Assembly (NCBI GenBank): GCA_014655195.1
Contig: BNBH01000006.1
Coordinates: forward strand, 180,095-244,094
Source of the DNA: Streptomyces cellulosae
Lineage (GTDB): Bacteria > Actinomycetota > Actinomycetes > Streptomycetales > Streptomycetaceae
Direction of reading: 5' to 3'
DNA: 64,000 nucleotides
Shown here: positions 16,695-25,864 of the stretch, in pieces
How positions within the stretch are numbered: position 1 is the stretch's first letter
Layout of the letters: every line of letters begins with the position of its first letter
Made by a program: the position numbers and the translations under genes
The notes under the pieces: generated by a model
The model's input: the letters and a program-made list of their open reading frames with translations, nothing else
The model's database searches: none
What the model was told of the DNA's origin: nothing

Positions 16695-19210
16695 GATGCG
16701 GCCGCCTCCAGGGTCTTGGCTGCCGCGGTCTGCCGGCTGGCCACGGGGAGCGTTTTCGGGGTGTAGGTGCGCAGCCGGTTGGCGTTGCCCACCACCGACA
16801 ACGAGGACAGGGCCATCGCGGCGGCGGCGATGATCGGGCTGAGCAGCCAGCCGGTGAGCGGGTAGAGGACACCGGCCGCGAGCGGGATGCCGGCGGTGTT
16901 GTAGACGAAGGCCAGGACCAGGTTCTGGCGGATGTTGCGCATGGTGGCCCGGCTCAAGGTTACGGCGGTGACGACCCCGGCCAGCGCCCCGGAGATCAGG
17001 GTGATGTCGGATGCCTCGATGGCGACATCAGTGCCGGTGCCGATGGCGAAGCCGACATCGGCCTGGGCGAGAGCCGGGGCGTCGTTGATACCGTCGCCGA
17101 CCATGCCGACCCGCCTGCCCTCCTCCTGCAGCCGCCGTATCTCGTCCGCCTTGTGCTCGGGCAGCACCTCGGCCAGAACCCGGTCGATGCCGACCTGACG
17201 GGCGATGGCCTCGGCGGTACGGGCGTTGTCACCGGTGATCATCACGACCTCGAGGCTGAAACGCTTCAGCTCGGCGATGGCCGCGGCCGAGTCCTCCTTG
17301 ACCGTGTCAGCGACCGCCACCACGCCCGCCAGCTGCCCGTCGACCGCCGCGAAGACGGGGGTCTTGCCCTCCGCGGCCAGCCGATCCGCCTCCGCCTGCA
17401 GGGCGGCGGTATCGGTGTCGGCCTCGGTGAGCAGGGCGGGCTTCCCCACCAGCAGGCGGCGCCCGTCAACGGTGGCGGTGATGCCCTTGCCGGTGACCGA
17501 GTCGAACTCGCTCACCTCGACCAGATCGATCCCGTGATCGGCGGCACCCTGCACGATCGCCTGGCCGAGGGGGTGCTCGGAGGAGTTCTCGGCCGAGGCG
17601 ACCAGGCGTACGAGCTCGTCCTCGGCGAAACCGTCGACGACCACCACGTCGGTCAGCGTTGGTCGGCCCTGGGTGATGGTGCCGGTCTTGTCCAGCACGA
17701 TCGTGCCCAGCCGGTGCGCGGTCTCCAGGGCCTCGGCGGAGCGGATGAGGATGCCGTGCTGGGCACCCTTGCCGGTGCCCACCATGACCGACAGCGGGGT
17801 GGCCAGGCCCAGCGCGCAGGGGCAGGCGATGATCAGTACGGCCACGGCCGCCACCAGCCCCAGCGTCAGGGCTGGGTCGGGCCCGACCAGGTACCAGGTG
17901 GCGAACGAGGCGATGGCGATGAAGACCACGGCCGGGACGAAGTAGCTGGAGACAAGGTCCGCGACCCGCTGGATGGGCGCCTTGGACGCCTGCGCCTGCT
18001 GCACGAACCGGATGATCTGCGCCAGCATCGTCTCGGCGCCGACCTTGGTCGCCTTCAGCCGGAACGCGCCGGTCTGGTTGACGGTGGCGCCCACGACCTC
18101 GTCCCCGACGGTCTTGGTCACCGGGATCGACTCCCCGGTCACCATGGACTCGTCCAGGGTCGAGCGGCCGTCGACGATGACGCCGTCCACCGGGACCTTC
18201 TCCCCGGGCCGGACCACGACCACGTCACCGGCCACGACCTCCTCGACCGGCACCTCCACCTCGGCACCGTTGCGCATGACGCGGGCGGTCTTGGCCCGCA
18301 GGCCCAGCAGTTCGCGGATCGCCTGCCCGGTGCCCGCCTTGGCCTTCGCCTCGAACAGCCGGCCCAGCAGGATCAGGGTCAGGATCACCCCGACCGCCTC
18401 GTCGTAGACCTCGCGCACGTCGGCAGGGAAAAGGCCCGGTACGACCGTGACGAGCAGGCTGTAGCCATAGGCCGCGCAGGTGCCCAGCGTGATCAGCGTG
18501 TTCATCTCGGCACCGCGGTTGCGCACCGCCCGCCACCCCGTCGTGTGGATCGGCCAGCCGGTGTAGAACATCACCGGCGTGATCAGCGCGAGCTGGAACC
18601 ACCGGTTGAGCAGCAGGTCCGGCACGTCCACGCCGAAGAACTCGTGCAGCATGACGGCCAGCGCGACCGGGGCGGACAGCACCGCACCCACCAGCACCCG
18701 CCGGGACAGATCCCTGATCTCAGCCTGCCGTTCCGCGGCCTCGGCCTCCCCGGTGTCGACCTCGCCCGGCACGGCGGCGGACGCGCCAGGTGCCTCCTCC
18801 GCAGCGGCCGATGATGCAGCCTCCCCGTGCCCGTCGCCGGGCTCGACCAGCACCGTGCCGTGCACCATGTTCATCCCGCACGCGAACCCGAACCGGCCCG
18901 CCCTGTCAGGTGTGAACTCCACCGTGGCCTTGCCGAACGCCGGCAGCGCCTTGGCGAGAGCGAAGTCCGGGAAGACCACGCGGGAGGTGCACTCCCCGCT
19001 CTCCTGCCGGTCGAAGACCAGCCGGACGGGCACGCCCTGACGGACCCGGATCAGGTCCGGGGAGTAGCCGCCCTTCACGGTGATGCCGATCTCCTGGGTG
19101 CCGCCCCGCAGTTCGGCCAGCCGTGTCTGCCTCGGGCCGAAGAAGAACCAGGCGAGCAGCGCGATCAGCCCTGCGGCTCCGGCGAGAACCACGATCTGGT
19201 CCGCGTTCAT
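16691..19210 (-). CDS. copA: Cupredoxin-fused P1B copper-transporting ATPase
   Basis: 839 residues. A membrane anchor (about 8-25) is followed by a cupredoxin-like domain (about 35-125) with [13 protein letters not shown] and [12 protein letters not shown], instead of an HMA domain. The ATPase body has [34 protein letters not shown] and [16 protein letters not shown], and ends with YNTAGIP and MALSS of Cu+ pumps. The ATG at 19210 overlaps the copZ TGA, with GGAGGG just upstream, so I prefer it to the ATG at 19222. The cupredoxin head may pass copper to or from the pore outside. It is coexpressed with copZ and a two-component system. Confidence 0.9.
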   Translation of the reverse strand: MNADQIVVLAGAAGLIALLAWFFFGPRQTRLAELRGGTQEIGITVKGGYSPDLIRVRQGVPVRLVFDRQESGECTSRVVFPDFALAKALPAFGKATVEFTPDRAGRFGFACGMNMVHGTVLVEPGDGHGEAASSAAAEEAPGASAAVPGEVDTGEAEAAERQAEIRDLSRRVLVGAVLSAPVALAVMLHEFFGVDVPDLLLNRWFQLALITPVMFYTGWPIHTTGWRAVRNRGAEMNTLITLGTCAAYGYSLLVTVVPGLFPADVREVYDEAVGVILTLILLGRLFEAKAKAGTGQAIRELLGLRAKTARVMRNGAEVEVPVEEVVAGDVVVVRPGEKVPVDGVIVDGRSTLDESMVTGESIPVTKTVGDEVVGATVNQTGAFRLKATKVGAETMLAQIIRFVQQAQASKAPIQRVADLVSSYFVPAVVFIAIASFATWYLVGPDPALTLGLVAAVAVLIIACPCALGLATPLSVMVGTGKGAQHGILIRSAEALETAHRLGTIVLDKTGTITQGRPTLTDVVVVDGFAEDELVRLVASAENSSEHPLGQAIVQGAADHGIDLVEVSEFDSVTGKGITATVDGRRLLVGKPALLTEADTDTAALQAEADRLAAEGKTPVFAAVDGQLAGVVAVADTVKEDSAAAIAELKRFSLEVVMITGDNARTAEAIARQVGIDRVLAEVLPEHKADEIRRLQEEGRRVGMVGDGINDAPALAQADVGFAIGTGTDVAIEASDITLISGALAGVVTAVTLSRATMRNIRQNLVLAFVYNTAGIPLAAGVLYPLTGWLLSPIIAAAAMALSSLSVVGNANRLRTYTPKTLPVASRQTAAAKTLEAAAS

Positions 19211-19440
19211 GACGCCCTCCACATGGCCGCGTACCCGCTGATCTCGTAGCCCCTCTCCTCGACCGCGGCCACGATCCGGGGCAGGGCCGCCGACGCGCCG
19301 TAGGCCACGTCCACCGTCCGGGCCTCGGCGTCCACCTGCGCGGCCGACACGCCGGTCACCGCGCCGACCGCGCTGCCGATGGCCTGCCGGCAGTCCCCGC
19401 AGGAGATCCCGGAAACAGCCAGAGTGATCACTTGGGACAT
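19207..19440 (-). CDS. copZ: CopZ-like copper chaperone
   Basis: 77 residues from the ATG at 19440, eight bases after GGAAGGAG. One HMA domain with the two-Cys site [11 protein letters not shown], and GYEI near the end. It follows csoR and precedes the cupredoxin-fused ATPase, with a stop/start overlap, so it probably feeds copper to that pump. Its sequence differs clearly from the copZ at 5519 and the one at 25865, so these are three independent chaperones rather than recent copies. Confidence 0.85.
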   Translation of the reverse strand: MSQVITLAVSGISCGDCRQAIGSAVGAVTGVSAAQVDAEARTVDVAYGASAALPRIVAAVEERGYEISGYAAMWRAS

Positions 19441-19472
19441 GACGCCCACTCCTTCCTTCGCCCCAGCGCCGG

Positions 19473-19769
19473 TCAGCGGTGCCGGAACAGCACCTTCATG
19501 AGCTCGTCGTAGATGAGCGGGTCGTCACTCTTGATCGCGTCAGTGACACACCGCTCCAGGTAGTTCCGCATCACCTGACGGGACACTCCGTCCAGGGCCT
19601 TGCGCACAGATTCGATCTGGTCCAGGACGTCGACGCAGTACCGGCCCTCCCGGATCATCCGGGAGACGCCCTGCACCTGGCCGTTGATCTTGGCCAGCCG
19701 CACCACCGCGTCGTCCACGACCTCCGGGGCGAGGAACTGTTTGTCCTGCTGAGTGCCTTGGTTCGCCAT
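19473..19769 (-). CDS. csoR: CsoR/CstR-family repressor with atypical sensor triad
   Basis: 98 residues, all-helical CsoR family ([17 protein letters not shown]). The first sensor Cys is in GRYCVDVL and the last in YLERC, four residues after the position where CsoR has its copper-binding His. Here that residue is Tyr, so the site reads C-Y-C instead of C-H-C. Loss of the His is a feature of persulfide-sensing CstR. GGAGG lies upstream of the ATG. The operator candidate is at 19803-19817. Position before copZ-copA argues for copper, while the missing His and the sulfur genes at 11857-14403 argue for sulfur; I cannot decide. Confidence 0.8.
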   Translation of the reverse strand: MANQGTQQDKQFLAPEVVDDAVVRLAKINGQVQGVSRMIREGRYCVDVLDQIESVRKALDGVSRQVMRNYLERCVTDAIKSDDPLIYDELMKVLFRHR

Positions 19770-19802
19770 GCCGAACCTCCCATCTGCCAGCGAAGCTACG
19801 CC

Positions 19803-19817
19803 TACCCCCTAGGGGTA
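19803..19817. promoter_or_regulatory. CsoR/CstR-type operator
   Basis: TACCCC-CTA-GGGGTA is an inverted repeat with long C and G runs, the known shape of CsoR-family operators. It lies 34-48 bases before the csoR start, so it should control csoR, copZ, copA and the two-component genes. Confidence 0.7.
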
Positions 19818-19963
19818 GCAAATGCCTCTTCTTGTGCGAAACGGGCGGCCTGGATCGGTGTCGTGCCCGTGTTCGTGCAGGTGGGAGTGGGGACGCGCCC
19901 GCGAGACGGGGGACTCCGGCCCGCGCGAGGGCACAGAGCCCCCACATCGGCGCTTCATGGCCC

Positions 19964-19982
19964 CTTCACACCCCGTGCCTAG
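19964..19982 (+). promoter_or_regulatory. CTTCACA-N7-CCTAG element upstream of 20025
   Basis: CTTCACA-CCCCGTG-CCTAG is repeated with identical spacing before the gene at 21843 (21757-21775). Both genes encode small envelope proteins. It could be a promoter core or an activator box; its distance to the coding start is about 42 bases here. Confidence 0.4.
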
Positions 19983-20024
19983 CGTCAATGACGCAAAAGC
20001 CCCGCTTGGGACAAGGAGCGAAAC

Positions 20025-20354
20025 ATGATCAAGCGCAGGACCATCGGCCTCGCCGCCGCGACCGTCGTGCTCGGCGGCCTCGGCGCGTACGGCGCCACCG
20101 CGTTCGCCGCGGACCCGTCGCCCAGCCCCAAGCCTTCCAGCACGCAGACCGCCGAGTCGGGGCGCCATGAGGACAGCACCCACGACAGGGAAGCGATGAT
20201 CCGCCACTGCACGGATCAACTGCCGGCCGCCGACCGCGAGAAGGCACGGCAGCAGATGGAGCGGATGATGTCCGACGGCATGATGTCCAGCTCCATGACG
20301 GGCGATTCCATGATGGGCGGCACCTCGCAGGACGGACACCACGGCATGGGCTGA
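20025..20354 (+). CDS. Secreted Met/His-rich small protein
   Basis: 109 residues with a signal peptide (TTIGLAAA-like core, cleavage near FAADPS at about 28), a Pro/Ser/Lys linker and a C-terminal half rich in Met and His: QMERMMSDGMMSSSM, DSMMGG, DGHHGMG. GACAAGGAGCGAAAC precedes the ATG. Such clusters suit Cu(I)/Cu(II) binding outside the cell. The middle (RHCTDQLPAADREKARQQM) resembles helical metal-stress proteins of the Spy/CnrX kind only loosely. It is transcribed away from csoR and followed by a strong hairpin, so it is probably a single-gene unit. Confidence 0.7.
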   Translation: MIKRRTIGLAAATVVLGGLGAYGATAFAADPSPSPKPSSTQTAESGRHEDSTHDREAMIRHCTDQLPAADREKARQQMERMMSDGMMSSSMTGDSMMGGTSQDGHHGMG

Positions 20355-20372
20355 CCCGCCCCACGCACAGCA

Positions 20373-20394
20373 GGCCGCCGCATCTGCGGCGGCC
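20373..20394 (+). terminator. Strong GC hairpin after the Met/His-rich gene
   Basis: GGCCGCCGCA-TC-TGCGGCGGCC forms a perfect 10-base stem (in practice 8-9 pairs) 18 bases after the stop at 20354. There is no T run, as is usual in Streptomyces. Confidence 0.6.
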
Positions 20395-20504
20395 CTCCTC
20401 GACGCCGGACCGGCCTGGGTGTCACGGGACCGGCCCGCCCTTCGCGCCAGGAGGCGCACCCCACCCGCAGCCGTTCACCCCCCACCCGAAACTGATGTGA
20501 CCTG

Positions 20505-21482
20505 ATGAACCTCGCCTCTCTGCCGAGCCCGTCCAGCCCGTATCTGAACCTCGGCCAGCTCATGATCCACTGGTACGCGGTCATGGTGATCCTCGGTGTC
20601 CTCGCCGCGGTCGCGATCGGCCAGCGGCGCTGGAGCGCCCGCGGCGGCGCTGCGGGCACCGTCCTCGATGTCACGATGGTCGCCGTGCCGTTCGGCATCA
20701 TCGGCGGCCGCCTCTACCACGTGATCACCAGCTGGCAGCTGTACTTCGGCGAAGGCCGCAACCCCGTCGAGGCGCTGTACGTGTGGCAGGGCGGCCTCGG
20801 CGTGTGGGGCGCCATCGCGGGCGGGGCGCTGGGCGCCTGGATCGCGGCCCGGCGGCGCGGCCTCGACTTCGCCGCCCTCGCCGACGCGGTGGCGCCCGCC
20901 GTCCTGGTCGGCCAGGCCATCGGCCGGATCGGCTGCTGGTTCAACCAGGAGCTGTACGGCCGCCCGACCGCTCTGCCCTGGGGGCTCGAAATCGACCCGG
21001 CCAACCGCCCGGCCGCCACCCCGGAGGCCGCCACCTACCACCCGACCTTCGCCTACGAGGCCACCTGGAACCTGGCCGCGGCCGCGGTGGTCGTCTGGGC
21101 CGAACGGCGCTTCCGCCTCCACCGCGGCCGGGTCTTCGCCCTCTACGTCGCCGCCTACACCGCGGGCCGCGGCTGGATCGAGACGCTGCGTGTCGACCCG
21201 GCCAACCACATCCTGGGCCTGCGGTTGAACGTGTGGACCAGCCTGCTGCTGTTCACCGCCGCCATCGTCTTCCTCTGCCTGCGCCGTCCCGCACGGCCGG
21301 CCGTCGCGGACGGCGACGGGGCAGCCGCGTCCACCAGCGCGCCCGCCCGTCCCGAGGCGGTGCACCTCGCCGAGCGGACCGCGACGCCCCGGCCGGGCAC
21401 GGAAGGGGCCCCACCGCTCCCGGGGATCCACGCCAGGGACCGCCTCGACAAGACCAGCACCGCTGCGGGGAAGGACCGATGA
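20505..21482 (+). CDS. lgt: Prolipoprotein diacylglyceryl transferase
   Basis: 325 residues with the Lgt layout: seven membrane helices, IHWYAVMVILG at the start, GGRLYHVITSW, the signature GRIGCWFNQELYGRPT and a C-terminal GRGWIETLR. Lgt attaches diacylglycerol to the lipobox Cys of exported lipoproteins. Several lipoproteins in this window (2977, 31557, 41170, 59211) could be clients, and a spare lgt beside metal genes is often seen in actinobacteria. The last 70 residues are a hydrophilic tail not needed for activity. The stop overlaps the next start (ATGA). Confidence 0.9.
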   Translation: MNLASLPSPSSPYLNLGQLMIHWYAVMVILGVLAAVAIGQRRWSARGGAAGTVLDVTMVAVPFGIIGGRLYHVITSWQLYFGEGRNPVEALYVWQGGLGVWGAIAGGALGAWIAARRRGLDFAALADAVAPAVLVGQAIGRIGCWFNQELYGRPTALPWGLEIDPANRPAATPEAATYHPTFAYEATWNLAAAAVVVWAERRFRLHRGRVFALYVAAYTAGRGWIETLRVDPANHILGLRLNVWTSLLLFTAAIVFLCLRRPARPAVADGDGAAASTSAPARPEAVHLAERTATPRPGTEGAPPLPGIHARDRLDKTSTAAGKDR

Positions 21483-21700
21483 AGGGACGAAGTCACCGGC
21501 TGCGCGGGATCCGCGGCGCGGGCACCTCCCGGGACAGGGTGCTGCTCTACACGCTCGTCCCGCTCGGGATGTTCCTGTTCGCGCTCGGAGTCGTCGGAGC
21601 CCGCACCGGGCTCACGCTGCTGCCGTTCGACCCTCACCACATCGGCCTCCAGATCGGCGGCCTGGTGGTCGCCTTCATCGGGCTGCGCCACTGGCAGTAG
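21479..21700 (+). CDS. Small membrane protein with LPFDPHH motif
   Basis: 73 residues, two membrane helices after a basic lead. The loop between them reads LLPFDPHHIGLQIGG and the protein ends GLRHWQ. A paralogue at 35998-36213 has VLPFDPHHVYGQVGG and ends GLTRWR, so a family is real even though I cannot name it. The two His and one Asp could bind a metal at the membrane surface. It overlaps lgt, so the two are translated together. Confidence 0.65.
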   Translation: MKGRSHRLRGIRGAGTSRDRVLLYTLVPLGMFLFALGVVGARTGLTLLPFDPHHIGLQIGGLVVAFIGLRHWQ

Positions 21701-21756
21701 CCCGCAGCCCCGCCGGGCGGGATGCACATCGGCCGCCTATCGCGAGCTCATCGATC

Positions 21757-21775
21757 CTTCACAGCCCGAACCTAG
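21757..21775 (+). promoter_or_regulatory. CTTCACA-N7-CCTAG element upstream of 21843
   Basis: CTTCACA-GCCCGAA-CCTAG, with the same spacing as the copy at 19964-19982. It lies 67 bases before the 21843 start. Confidence 0.4.
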
Positions 21776-21842
21776 TCTTCCGGACATGGGCACCACCCGG
21801 TGCCCGATCCGGACCAGCACGCAATCCCCCGGAGTGATCCCC

Positions 21843-22223
21843 ATGTGCCTGAACAAGAAGGCCGTCATCGGCCTCAGCGCCGTCGCCGCCGCAGTGCTCC
21901 TACTCAAGCCAGGCTGGTTCCTGGCGGCCCTGCCGCTTCTGCTCCTCGCCCTGTGCCCGCTGAGCATGATCTTCATGATGCGCGGGATGAAGGGCGGCCA
22001 GAGCAGGGGCCAGGCCGGCAGCGCGTACGGCACGGGAGGCAAGACTCACACGACCGGCACGGCCTCCACCGGAGGGACGCACCTGGACAAGCAGATCAGC
22101 GCCCTGCAGGCCGAACTGCGTGACCTCAAGGCCGCCGAGGCCCGGCGGGACGGCGTCACGGCCGCCGAGGCCGCGGAGAGCGTCAACCTCGGCAAGAACA
22201 CCGGCCCCGACGCCCGCGCCTGA
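21843..22223 (+). CDS. DUF2933-like small membrane protein with coiled-coil tail
   Basis: 126 residues from ATG 21843, preceded by GGAG. The N terminus MCLNKKAVIGLSAVAAA and the next helix LLALCPLSMIFMMRGMKGG match my memory of DUF2933, a family of small membrane proteins found near copper and mercury genes. The tail has a coiled coil (LDKQISALQAELRDLKAAEA). This links it to the smaller proteins at 2421 and 23350, which share the (C/A)CPxxM(I/L)xxM pattern. Function unknown. Confidence 0.65.
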   Translation: MCLNKKAVIGLSAVAAAVLLLKPGWFLAALPLLLLALCPLSMIFMMRGMKGGQSRGQAGSAYGTGGKTHTTGTASTGGTHLDKQISALQAELRDLKAAEARRDGVTAAEAAESVNLGKNTGPDARA

Positions 22224-22270
22224 CCCCTGCCCGCGGCGTCGAGGACGCGACGATGGAGGAGGTGAGGCAC

Positions 22271-22573
22271 ATGCCGAACGCCACGGCGCGGTGCGATGAC
22301 ATCCGTGAGTCGCTCGGGGCGTACGTACTCGGGGCGCTGGAGTGCGAGGAGCTACCGCCGATCCGGGCTCACCTCGCCCACTGCCCCGCGTGCCGGTCCG
22401 AACGCGATGACCTTGCCGACGTGGCCAGGCTGCTGCGCGACGCTCTGCCATCGCTGGCCGCGACAGCCGGTCCACGCCCCCGCATCCTCCGCCCGTACAG
22501 CCCCTTCGCCCCGCCCGGGAGCCGGGCCGCCGCTCCACCGAGGCAGATGTCACCGAGGAAGGAAGTCCCGTGA
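22271..22573 (+). CDS. Anti-sigma-factor-like zinc-finger protein
   Basis: 100 residues from ATG 22271, preceded by GGAGGAGGTGAGG. The N-terminal half has the zf-HC2 zinc motif HLAHCPACRSE (HxxxCxxC) preceded by ESLGAYVLGAL, typical of anti-sigma factors. There is no membrane helix and no sigma-factor gene next to it, so it may be a soluble or orphan regulator. Its stop overlaps the GTG of the next gene. Confidence 0.7.
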   Translation: MPNATARCDDIRESLGAYVLGALECEELPPIRAHLAHCPACRSERDDLADVARLLRDALPSLAATAGPRPRILRPYSPFAPPGSRAAAPPRQMSPRKEVP

Positions 22574-23313
22574 ACGACCAATACGGCTACGGACTGTGGC
22601 CCCTGGTGGTCATCAACACGCTGGTGCTGGTGATCTTCGCGGCGAGCTTCTTCCACCCGAAAACCGGCCGGGACTGGAAGGCACTGGGCGGCTTCTCCGC
22701 CTTCGCCGTGGCCCTGTTCACCGAGATGTACGGCTTCCCGCTGACCATCTACCTGCTGGCCGGACCGCTGGGCAACTGGTTCCCCAACCTCGGCTACAGC
22801 CACGCCCAGGGCCATCTGTGGAACGACCTGATCGGCTGGACGGGCGACCCGCACCTCAGCCCCTTCCACCTCGCCGCCTACGCGCTGATCATCGTGGGCT
22901 TCGTGCTCATCGCCGCCGGGTGGCGGCACCTGCACGCCGCCGCGCGGCTGGGCCGGCTGGCCACCTCGGGCCCGTACCGTCACGTCCGGCACCCGCAGTA
23001 CGCTGGATTCCTCGCCATCATGGCCGGGTTCCTGCTGATGTGGCCCACCCTGCCGACGCTGGTGATGTTCCCCGTGCTGGTCTGGATCTACCACCGTCTG
23101 GCGATCCGCGAGGAGGCGGAGGTCGCCGCCCGCTTCGGCGCGATCTGGGAGGAGTACGCGGACAGCACGCCCCGCTTCCTGCCGTCCCCCCGACGGCACA
23201 CGGCCGCCGCCCACCCGGCACCCGTGGTCAAGCGCGCATCCGGTCAGGGCTCGTCCGATGCCCGCCGCCGGCCACCGCGCCCGGTCGAACGATCGCGGGC
23301 CGACGGCCGCTGA
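22570..23313 (+). CDS. Isoprenylcysteine carboxyl methyltransferase-family membrane protein
   Basis: 247 residues with five to six membrane helices. The C-terminal part carries the family core GPYRHVRHPQYAGF and EEAEVAARFGAIWEEY, used by ICMT/PEMT-type methyltransferases to bind S-adenosylmethionine at the membrane. Substrate is unknown; bacterial members often act on lipids or small molecules. The last 45 residues are a basic, disordered tail. GTG start overlaps the upstream gene. Confidence 0.8.
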   Translation: MNDQYGYGLWPLVVINTLVLVIFAASFFHPKTGRDWKALGGFSAFAVALFTEMYGFPLTIYLLAGPLGNWFPNLGYSHAQGHLWNDLIGWTGDPHLSPFHLAAYALIIVGFVLIAAGWRHLHAAARLGRLATSGPYRHVRHPQYAGFLAIMAGFLLMWPTLPTLVMFPVLVWIYHRLAIREEAEVAARFGAIWEEYADSTPRFLPSPRRHTAAAHPAPVVKRASGQGSSDARRRPPRPVERSRADGR

Positions 23314-23349
23314 GCACATCCCCCCGGCCATCGTTGGAAGGAGTCGACG

Positions 23350-23613
23350 ATGTCGTCCGAGACTCTCGCCCTCGTCCTGCTGCTCCTGGCCTGCCCCGTC
23401 GGAATGTGCCTGATGATGTGGCTCATGGGCCGACACCAGCGCCAGAACCAGGCGCAGCACCAGCCCAAGCATCCGTCCGGCACCCCTGTTGATCCGGACG
23501 CGAAGGCCGCCGAGATCACCCGCCTGCAGGCAGAAGTCGACCAGCTCAAGGCCGCCCAACGCGACTCCGCACAAGGCGATGCGCAGGGCCGCCCTCCGCG
23601 GTCAGAAGCCTGA
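23350..23613 (+). CDS. Small membrane protein with ACPVGM motif, paralogue of 2421
   Basis: 87 residues, one membrane segment with LLACPVGMCLMMWLMG and a coiled-coil tail (EITRLQAEVDQLKAAQ). It is the clear relative of the protein at 2421 (ACPVGMGLMMWFMM). GGAAGGAG precedes the ATG. The 262 bases that follow (23614-23875) contain no gene I can support. Confidence 0.6.
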   Translation: MSSETLALVLLLLACPVGMCLMMWLMGRHQRQNQAQHQPKHPSGTPVDPDAKAAEITRLQAEVDQLKAAQRDSAQGDAQGRPPRSEA

Positions 23614-23875
23614 CACCCCGCCACCGGCCGACCCCGGGAGGCCAGCCCACATACGGAGAAGGGGGCTGACTCGGATGCCGGCGAGGCCACCGCCACGGGC
23701 CTCGTCATGGAGCAGGCCCGCGTCTCGGACGCCGTATCGGAGGAGAGCGCCGTGCCGCCGCGAAGGAGTTCGCCGCCGTACACCGCACGAGGGCGCGGCC
23801 GACGCGGCGTTACCGCACCGGTCCCGGATCTGAAGGTCGGCGTCCTGCCCGCCCACGCCCTGGAAGCAACTGCCC

Positions 23876-24967
23876 ATGCCACAGCAGCCAGACGTCAAGG
23901 CGGTACACGGCCGCGCGCAGAGCCCGCACATCGCGCGGCCGGGCCTGCTGTGGTGGCTGGGCGCCGCCGTCCTGGTGGCGGCCGTGCTCCTGCTCGCCAT
24001 CGGCCAGCGGCACGAGCTGGTCCGGGCGGCCGGGCTCATCGCCCAGGTGAGCCCACCGAAGCTGGCCGTCGCGATGGCCTTCGAGGCGGCATCCCTCGTG
24101 TGCTTCGCCGCCGTGCAGCGTTGGCTGCTGCACGCGGGCGGGGTACGGCTGAGCCTGAAGGATATGACGGTCCTGGCCGTGGCCGCGAACGCCGTGGCCG
24201 GCGCGCTGCCCGGAGGTGCGGCCTTCTCCGCCGCCTGGCTCTATGGGCAGCTGAGCCGACGCCACGCAGGGCAGGTCCTCGCGGCCGCCGTGCTGGTCGT
24301 CGGCGGGGCGCTGTCGGCACTCGGCCTGTTCCTCCTTCTCGTGGCCGGGGCGCTCACCGCGGGTTTGGGCGGTCGGGGCGCGGTGCTGCGCCCCGCCCTC
24401 GCCACGCTGGGGCTGGCCGTCGGCCTTGGCCTGGTGCTCCTCGCGCTGACCCGCTCCCCGAGATTCCGCACGGCGCTCAGGCAGGTATGGACACGCGCGG
24501 GCAAACGGTTCCGGCGCGTCCTCCGGGTCCAGGAGGCGCTCGCACGGCTGGTGGCCCAGGCCCGCAGCGTACGGCCCGGAATCCGGCCCTGGCTGCGGCC
24601 CTTCGGCCTCGCCGTGCTCAACTGGGCGTTCGACGCGGCGTGTCTGGCCGCCAGTCTCTGGGCCCTGGGCATCGGTGTGCCCTGGAGCGGGCTGCTGCTC
24701 GTGTACGCGCTCACCCAGATCCCCGCCAGCCTGCGCCTGACGCCCGGGGGCCTGGGCGTCGTCGAGGTGAGCCTGGCGACCCTGCTCGTCTCCTACGGCC
24801 TGCGTGGGGAAGAGGCCATCGCGGCCACGCTGTTGTACCGGATTGTCAGCTTCTGGGTAATGCAGCCGATCGGCTGGGCCACGTGGCTCGTCCTGACCCT
24901 CCGTGCCGGGCCACCCGCACCACCTCCTGCAGGAGGGCCGTACGAAAACCCGGACGCGCCGCACTGA
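23876..24967 (+). CDS. Flippase-like/lysylphosphatidylglycerol-synthase-type membrane protein
   Basis: 363 residues with about eight membrane helices, resembling the UPF0104/LPG-synthase transmembrane family: QRWLLHAGG, NAVAGALPGGAAFSAAWLYG, LRLTPGGLGVVE and LLYRIVSFW. Members move or modify lipids or glycans, or accompany glycosyl transfer. No enzymatic domain is attached. It is not obviously linked to metals; it may belong to the surrounding genome or to the envelope function of the neighbouring methyltransferase. Confidence 0.75.
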   Translation: MPQQPDVKAVHGRAQSPHIARPGLLWWLGAAVLVAAVLLLAIGQRHELVRAAGLIAQVSPPKLAVAMAFEAASLVCFAAVQRWLLHAGGVRLSLKDMTVLAVAANAVAGALPGGAAFSAAWLYGQLSRRHAGQVLAAAVLVVGGALSALGLFLLLVAGALTAGLGGRGAVLRPALATLGLAVGLGLVLLALTRSPRFRTALRQVWTRAGKRFRRVLRVQEALARLVAQARSVRPGIRPWLRPFGLAVLNWAFDAACLAASLWALGIGVPWSGLLLVYALTQIPASLRLTPGGLGVVEVSLATLLVSYGLRGEEAIAATLLYRIVSFWVMQPIGWATWLVLTLRAGPPAPPPAGGPYENPDAPH

Positions 24968-25271
24968 CCGGCACGCGGCAGCCTGCGCGGGGCACAAGGA
25001 GTGCCATGCCGGTGCCAGTTCGGAGCTGAAGGGTTCGGTCAGGCCGGGGATGGGGGCGTACGTCATGGACGCCACCATCCGGCCGCTGCTGATGGGCGGC
25101 TGCCACACCGGGCACGACACCCCAGCAGCCGTCACCGTCGCCGGATTCACGCTCACCGGCGCGACCGGTTCACCTTCCCGGACCCACATCCCCGCCAGTC
25201 GAACGGGCGCGGCGGGCGGCACTCCCGTACGTCGCTGACGCCCCCGCCTGGCTGCGCCCTGGACCCGCTGG
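24968..25271. other. Intergenic stretch without a supported gene
   Basis: 304 bases between the flippase-like gene and the SMR gene. Both strands have short open frames that look coding in places, but none has a start, length and ribosome site I trust, and I recognise no motif. It may be a gene remnant. Confidence 0.4.
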
Positions 25272-25628
25272 TCAGGCTCGCGGTCGGCGGGGCCCGGGCT
25301 CGGTCCCGGAACCGGACAGCTGCAGACCAATGACGCCCACGATCACCAACGCGATCGAGACGATCTTGAGGGGGGAGACCAGATCGCCGAGGAAGGCCAT
25401 GCCGTAGATCGCCGTTCCCGACGCACCGAGGCCGGTCCACACCGCGTACGCGGGGCCCACGTCCAGCTTCTTCAGCGAAAGCGTCAACAGACCGAAACTG
25501 GCCAGTGCGAAGACGCAGAACCCGATGGTCGGCCAGAGCCGGGTCAAGCCGTCGGACAGGCTGAGGCTCACGGCGAAGCCGGTCTCGAACAGTCCGGCGA
25601 CGATGACCATCAGCCATGCCATGGCCAT
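25272..25628 (-). CDS. sugE: Small multidrug-resistance protein, SugE/Gdx type
   Basis: 118 residues, four membrane helices. The essential Glu is in AGLFETGFAVS and helix 3 has VGPAYAVWTGLGASGTA, close to SugE/Gdx guanidinium exporters rather than EmrE. ATG 25628 with GAGGC upstream; longer starts lack a ribosome site. It should export guanidinium or quaternary cations by proton exchange. I looked for a guanidine riboswitch in the leader up to 25800 and did not see one. The C-terminal tail is basic and extended. Confidence 0.85.
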   Translation of the reverse strand: MAMAWLMVIVAGLFETGFAVSLSLSDGLTRLWPTIGFCVFALASFGLLTLSLKKLDVGPAYAVWTGLGASGTAIYGMAFLGDLVSPLKIVSIALVIVGVIGLQLSGSGTEPGPRRPRA

Positions 25629-25864
25629 GTGAGTGCCTCGCCTCGGGCCGGCAGGTTGGTGACCGCCTCGCCGACCGGCCGTCCCCGTGCTGTGAGTATG
25701 CACTGACCAGCCGCGGTCGTCGGGGTCCCGCGCTCAGCGTCGATCGCGTCGTTCCCGGCCGCAAGCAGCCCCAGCGACTACACGGTTGACGTCGGCCCGC
25801 AGCGACGGCGCGGTCCGGACGGGATGCCCCGCCCAGGCCGCGCCGTCTTCATGGTGCTGCCGTG

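Noticed and set aside
25629..25800. Guanidine riboswitch upstream of the SugE-like gene
   Set aside because: I searched for the conserved cores of guanidine-I, -II and -III aptamers and found no convincing match.
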